In this document: one piece after another, positions 7,479-10,110 of the stretch | Numbering within the stretch: the stretch's first letter is position 1 | Layout of the letters: each line of letters begins with the position of its first letter | Origin: Gammaproteobacteria bacterium | GTDB taxonomy: Bacteria > Pseudomonadota > Gammaproteobacteria > Competibacterales > Competibacteraceae | Direction: 5' to 3' | Assembly (NCBI GenBank): GCA_020047885.1 | Contig: JAIFNF010000066.1 | Span: 1 to 10,110, forward strand | Length of the DNA stretch: 10,110 bases | Made by a program: the position numbers and the translations under genes | The notes under the pieces: model-generated | Seen by the model: only the letters and a program-made list of their open reading frames with translations | What the model was told of the DNA's origin: nothing | Databases searched by the model: none

Positions 7479-8342
7479 ATGAAAGCCGGTGATTTATCAC
7501 TGGTGCTGCTGGTGAATGTGGCCTGGGCGCTGAATTTTCTGGTCGGCAAGGTGGGGGTGGACTACTTCACGCCGATGCTGTTTTCGACGTTGCGCTTTGC
7601 CATTTTGCTGCTGCTCTTGTTGCCCTGGCTGCGCTGGAAGCCGGGCAAAATGCGCCAGGTGCTGGAAATCAGTCTGGTACTGGGCGTCGTTCATTTCAGC
7701 ATGATTTTCATTGGGCTGGATGCCAGCGGCGATATTTCCTCGGTCGCGATTGCCGCCCAGCTCTATGTGCCTTTTTCGGCGCTGCTGGCGTTCATCTGGT
7801 TGGGTGAACGGCTGGATCGCTGGCGAGTGACGGGGATCGCCACCGCGTTTGCCGGGGTGATGGTTATTGGCTTTGATCCGACGGTCTTCGCCCATCTGGA
7901 CGCCTTGGGCTGGATTGTGGGTGCGGCGATGGCGATGGCGGTGGCGACGATTCTGATGCGCCGGCTGGCCGGGGTGAGTGTGTTCACCCTGCAAGCCTGG
8001 GTCGGTGCGGTGGCCACTCCTGCGCAGTTGCTGATGTCGCTGTTGTTCGAGCAGGGTCAGATGGCGGCGTTGCGCACTGCGGACTGGTTTTACTTTGCCT
8101 TGCCGGTCTATTCAGCGGTCGGCGCTTCGCTGATTGGTCACGGTGTCCTCTATCATCTGCTGACCCGCTATCCGGTCGGTCTGATTACCCCGATGTTGCT
8201 GCTCTCCCCGGTACTGGCGGTGGCGCTGGGGGTGTGGGTGTGGGGCGATGAACCCACCTGGAAATTGCTGCTGGGTGGGGCGATGACGTTGGCCGGGGTG
8301 GCTATCGTGACGGTGAAGAAGGCGGTTCCGCGTGCAAGTTGA
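7479..8342 (+). CDS. EamA/DMT family inner-membrane transporter
   Basis: This 287-residue protein has about ten predicted membrane helices (roughly 6-26, 33-50, 63-81, 88-108, 115-132, 142-160, 168-190, 203-222, 234-253 and 262-279) arranged as two EamA repeats, the normal layout of drug/metabolite superfamily exporters. Family features include VAWALNFLVGKVGV at the start, PFSALLAFIWLGERLDRWRVTGI closing the first repeat, and TPMLLLSPVLAVALGVWVWGDEPT in the second. Substrates in this family range from amino acids such as cysteine to purine-like metabolites and cannot be assigned here. The start ATG at 7479 gives family length but has no clear ribosome site. It may be co-transcribed with the DUF349 gene 51 bases upstream. 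It converges with the PIN-toxin gene. Confidence 0.9.
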   Translation: MKAGDLSLVLLVNVAWALNFLVGKVGVDYFTPMLFSTLRFAILLLLLLPWLRWKPGKMRQVLEISLVLGVVHFSMIFIGLDASGDISSVAIAAQLYVPFSALLAFIWLGERLDRWRVTGIATAFAGVMVIGFDPTVFAHLDALGWIVGAAMAMAVATILMRRLAGVSVFTLQAWVGAVATPAQLLMSLLFEQGQMAALRTADWFYFALPVYSAVGASLIGHGVLYHLLTRYPVGLITPMLLLSPVLAVALGVWVWGDEPTWKLLLGGAMTLAGVAIVTVKKAVPRAS

Positions 8343-8368
8343 GGGGTGTATCAATCGTAACCGTTCAG

Positions 8369-8404
8369 TCCCCCCCTTTAGCAAAGGGGGGTTAGGGGGG
8401 ATTT
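8369..8404. repeat. Dispersed palindromic repeat supplying the stop codon of the PIN toxin
   Basis: CCCCCCTTT (8371-8379) and AAAGGGGGG (8383-8391) form a perfect 9-bp stem with a 3-base loop, followed by TTAGGGGGGATTT. The unit is a close relative of the block at 2421-2468. On the minus strand its TAA (8392-8394) is the stop codon of the PIN-domain toxin, whose last residues DPNPP are read from the repeat. It also lies between convergent genes, so it may act as a two-way transcription barrier, although no T-run follows. Confidence 0.75.
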
Positions 8405-8868
8405 GGGTCCCGTTGCCGGTGCGAAAACCCCCCCTGAATCCATTCGATTTCCCATCCACCCACAGTTCTATCTGCCCTGGATGATGGGGATTGAGCATCC
8501 TGACTTTCTCGGTCGGGACGATAAACTCTCGCAATAAACGGGCGAGAATTTTGTTCAATAAACTGTTCTATCTTCGGCAAAGTCACAATAAAGTTTCTGG
8601 CGAGTTCAGCAAAAGGTGCGGTTCCGATCAGAACTAATAAACCAACTCCGGCCTGCATGACCGCTGCTTTTTCATTGGGTCTATAGCGTATTCTTTGATC
8701 GTGCGTGATTGCGTACCAGCCACGACGCCCAACTTCAGTCAGCCATTCCTCATCTTTAGCAATATCTGCAAAGTGGTCTGCATGTTTTTCGATGGTAAGA
8801 CCTGCTTGCAATAAAAGATGGGGGAATTGCTTGCCCAAATCGCGATCTGTGAAAAATACGATACTCAA
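8392..8868 (-). CDS. VapC45-like PIN-domain ribonuclease toxin
   Basis: This is the probable toxin of a type II toxin-antitoxin pair, a metal-dependent ribonuclease of the PIN-like group that includes DUF5615 and Mycobacterium VapC45 (Rv2019). Acidic residues expected at the active site are visible: D8 and D10 in FFTDRDLG, D39/E40/E41 in AKDEEWL, and D57 in WYAITHDQRIRY. The core ends near residue 118 (RPFIARVYRP). The remaining 40 residues look unconserved, and the last five come from a palindromic repeat that also gives the stop. The start is TTG at 8866-8868, overlapping the antitoxin TGA in the string TTGA. No ATG lies near the first strand, so TTG is the best start. The weak start and overlap suggest translation coupled to, and lower than, the antitoxin. 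Confidence 0.83.
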   Translation of the reverse strand: MSIVFFTDRDLGKQFPHLLLQAGLTIEKHADHFADIAKDEEWLTEVGRRGWYAITHDQRIRYRPNEKAAVMQAGVGLLVLIGTAPFAELARNFIVTLPKIEQFIEQNSRPFIARVYRPDRESQDAQSPSSRADRTVGGWEIEWIQGGFSHRQRDPNPP

Positions 8869-9524
8869 GCGGCACGCTCGTACATAATCGCTATTTCAAT
8901 TTCTTCGGGTTTAAGATCATAATCTTCAGCCAAATTCTCTATCGATTCACCCGCATCAATCCGATCTACAATTACGGCGGTCGATATGCCTTTGTGAATC
9001 AATATTGGGCGTCCAAATCCAATCGCGGGGTCTATAGCGATTACTTTTTGCGTATCCACGCCCATAATATAGGGATACAGACGACTCGGTAATTCAATGT
9101 CCCATTCAACCCGCGCCAAGTAGGCATCAAGCATCTTGCGCATTGCCAGTTGCCCGGATTGGGAAAGATTAATGAGATTGCCATAGTATTGCAGAAACAA
9201 GTCGCCAGTGGTGGTTAATAGATCATGCTTCATAAGCAGTCTGGGAATTTTTAATTCTTGTTCTGCATAGTCCAGCGCAGTCCTTAATGCGGTTATCGAG
9301 ACGTTATGATTTTGACGCAAGGCGCGCAAAACGTAGGCTTCGACCAGGTTAGTGAACGATAAAAGCCGCTGCTCTGGATGGGCAAAGTGGATCAATGGTT
9401 CAAAGTAGCCAGGGCCATCCCGTTTTGGATAACTTCTGCCAATAAACCAGGATCGCAAGGTGGCCGGAGCCAGATTTAAATAGCGAGCTGCTTCGGTCAT
9501 TGTGTAGGCTGGGGTGTCGAGCAT
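8865..9524 (-). CDS. VapB45-like antitoxin: N-terminal HTH plus C-terminal DUF433
   Basis: This is the probable antitoxin of the PIN toxin that follows it, matching the arrangement of Mycobacterium VapB45-VapC45 (Rv2018-Rv2019). Residues 6-35 (AYTMTEAARYLNLAPATLRSWFIG) form a MerR-like DNA-binding helix-turn-helix, suggesting autoregulation. Residues about 158-216 are a DUF433 domain (IDPAIGFGRPILIHKGISTAVIVDRI, then NLAEDYDLKPEEIEIAIMYE). The middle 50-150 is helical. ATG at 9522-9524 is preceded by TAGGAGGA 8 bases upstream, one of the best ribosome sites in the window; a TTG-initiated extension that reads through that site is rejected. Length is 219 residues. Its strong start compared with the toxin's TTG fits the need for excess antitoxin. 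Operator sites were not identified. Confidence 0.88.
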   Translation of the reverse strand: MLDTPAYTMTEAARYLNLAPATLRSWFIGRSYPKRDGPGYFEPLIHFAHPEQRLLSFTNLVEAYVLRALRQNHNVSITALRTALDYAEQELKIPRLLMKHDLLTTTGDLFLQYYGNLINLSQSGQLAMRKMLDAYLARVEWDIELPSRLYPYIMGVDTQKVIAIDPAIGFGRPILIHKGISTAVIVDRIDAGESIENLAEDYDLKPEEIEIAIMYERAA

Positions 9525-9620
9525 CGGGGATATCCTCCTAAGTGCTTCCAATCATTGCAATGTCATCCGGCGTCAGGACATAAAACCAATCAATCCGCCT
9601 CTTGACCGCCAAGATACAAG

Positions 9621-9646
9621 GGCGGGTTAGCGAAGCGTAACCCGCC
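9621..9646. repeat. GGCGGGTTA palindromic repeat, copy 1
   Basis: GGCGGGTTA (9621-9629) and TAACCCGCC (9638-9646) are exact complements around an 8-base loop (GCGAAGCG). On the minus strand it reads GGCGGGTTACGCTTCGCTAA followed by CCCGCC, a short REP-like repeat form I recognise as widespread in gammaproteobacterial genomes. It lies between brnA and the DUF433 antitoxin and may affect message stability or termination between the two modules. Confidence 0.75.
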
Positions 9647-9668
9647 ATTATCAGGGATTCCTCACACT

Positions 9669-9698
9669 GGCGGGTACAGTCTGACGATTTAACCCGCC
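9669..9698. repeat. GGCGGGT palindromic repeat, copy 2, overlapping the brnA stop
   Basis: GGCGGGT (9669-9675) pairs with ACCCGCC (9692-9698) across 16 bases. The arm is the same sequence as copy 1, only 22 bases away. Its right arm is part of brnA: read on the minus strand, GGGCGGGTTAA gives the last residues and the TAA stop (9689-9691) of that gene. The two copies together form a small tandem palindrome cluster. Confidence 0.65.
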
Positions 9699-9913
9699 CT
9701 GCCTTGCTCTTTAAGCATCGCTGTTCGTAGAATTTCATTGATACGGGCTTGATACCCTGCTCCTTGGGACTTGAGCCATGCCAGGATTTCAGCATCAAGC
9801 TGAATTTTCACTGTCTTTTTGGCTGGATGATAAAACCGGTTACGCACGGCTTTTTCCCAAAACTCATCATCCAGAACTGGAATATCGCTGGTGTCAATCG
9901 CTTCATCTGGCAT
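9689..9913 (-). CDS. brnA: BrnA-type antitoxin without an adjacent BrnT toxin
   Basis: This 74-residue protein matches the BrnA antitoxin family (COG3514). It has the acidic start MPDEAIDTSDIPVLDDEFWEKA and the ribbon-helix-helix DNA-binding core TVKIQLDAEILAWLKSQGAGYQARINEILRTAM, which in this family binds operator DNA and dimerises. The usual partner BrnT, a RelE-fold ribonuclease, normally lies just upstream, but here that place is taken by the end of a VapC toxin gene. ATG at 9911-9913 has GAGGGG about 11 bases upstream. In the same frame, codons before this ATG read KSQQTEIEGLVA, which resembles the usual longer N-terminus of BrnA proteins (S-x-T-D-x-E-x-L-x-A-M), so the protein may once have been longer. 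The last four residues and the stop lie in a palindromic repeat. Confidence 0.82.
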   Translation of the reverse strand: MPDEAIDTSDIPVLDDEFWEKAVRNRFYHPAKKTVKIQLDAEILAWLKSQGAGYQARINEILRTAMLKEQGRAG

Positions 9914-9947
9914 TGCTACTAACCCCTCAATTTCGGTTTGCTGCGAT

Positions 9948-10013
9948 TTAGCCTCGCGCCCAGTCCGCAGTGATCTCGCTGATACGGCGGTGTTTTAACA
10001 AATTTTTACTCAT
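9948..10013 (-). other. 21-codon ORF between vapC and brnA; possible frameshifted brnA N-terminus
   Basis: An ATG at 10011-10013 overlaps the vapC stop in the string ATGA and opens a 21-residue frame (MSKNLLKHRRISEITADW, then three residues and TAA at 9948-9950). From the point where it stops, the frame one base further on is open into brnA and reads AKSQQTEIEGLVA before the annotated brnA ATG. A one-base insertion near 9950-9960 could therefore have split a longer brnA whose start was coupled to vapC. It could also be an independent leader peptide or chance. Confidence 0.3.
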
Positions 10014-10110
10014 GGTTTTGACCAGTTATCAATCCTGAGATTACTAACGCGGGAAAAGTGGTTTTCATTGTTGGTCGCAAGAATTAAATCGTGGTCAAGC
10101 GCTGTTGCGG
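10010..10110 (-). CDS. vapC: C-terminal end of a VapC-type PIN toxin (5' part outside window)
   Basis: Minus-strand reading from the right edge gives 32 codons ending at TGA (10010-10012): ALDHDLILATNNENHF followed by SRVSNLRIDNWSKP. This is the last strand-helix-strand of VapC PIN-domain ribonucleases, where the pattern is A-x-x-L-x-x-x-L-x-L-A-T-N-N-x-x-H/D-F-x-R-x-x-x-L-x-I-x-N-W. The catalytic N-terminal part and any vapB antitoxin would lie beyond 10110. Two alternatives cannot be excluded: that the gene is intact and acts with the downstream BrnA, or that it has its own VapB upstream. Confidence 0.85.
   Translation of the reverse strand, partial: ATALDHDLILATNNENHFSRVSNLRIDNWSKP

Noticed and set aside
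8369..8404. Treating the palindrome as a CRISPR repeat or an insertion-sequence end
   Set aside because: There is only one related unit elsewhere in the window, no regular spacers and no transposase.
9538..9798. 86-codon minus-strand ORF ending just before the DUF433 antitoxin (tail DWFYVLTPDDIAMIGS)
   Set aside because: It overlaps brnA in another frame and runs through both palindromic repeats. The tail could be a remnant of a lost gene, but I cannot match it to a family.

Overview
The window reads as chromosome from a high-GC gammaproteobacterium. Supporting signs are TtcA, a YdcH/DUF465 protein, a long DUF349 protein and a polyhydroxyalkanoate (PHA) granule phasin. The phasin, together with the GGCGGGTTA-type and CCCCCCTTT-type dispersed palindromes, would suit a PHA-storing lineage such as Competibacteraceae. 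That assignment is a guess from gene content and was not tested by any search.

Layout: positions 1-3316 carry three minus-strand genes. These are a branched-chain amino acid type ABC periplasmic binding protein (cut by the left edge), a GT4-type glycosyltransferase, and the tRNA 2-thiocytidine synthetase TtcA. A small DUF465 gene follows on the plus strand. Convergent to it is a minus-strand gene joining a phasin-like coiled region to a C-terminal helix-hairpin-helix domain. Divergent from that is a plus-strand pair: a 942-residue HEAT/DUF349 coiled protein and a 10-helix EamA/DMT transporter. All of this looks like core chromosome with no single shared pathway.

From about 8370 to the right edge the character changes. 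Base composition becomes more AT-rich and all genes are on the minus strand. In transcription order they are: the tail of a VapC PIN toxin (cut by the right edge), a short ORF, a BrnA-type antitoxin with no BrnT beside it, two palindromic repeats, a VapB45-like HTH-DUF433 antitoxin, and a VapC45-like PIN toxin. The last two share a 4-base overlap. This is a toxin-antitoxin cluster of at least two modules, one of them apparently mixed or eroded.

The clearest unexplained structure is the relation between dispersed palindromes and gene ends. The 3' end of ttcA, of the PIN toxin and of brnA each runs into a palindromic repeat, and in two cases the repeat supplies the stop codon. I found no RNA genes, CRISPR array or intact mobile element. 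No gene-free stretch exceeds 300 bases.
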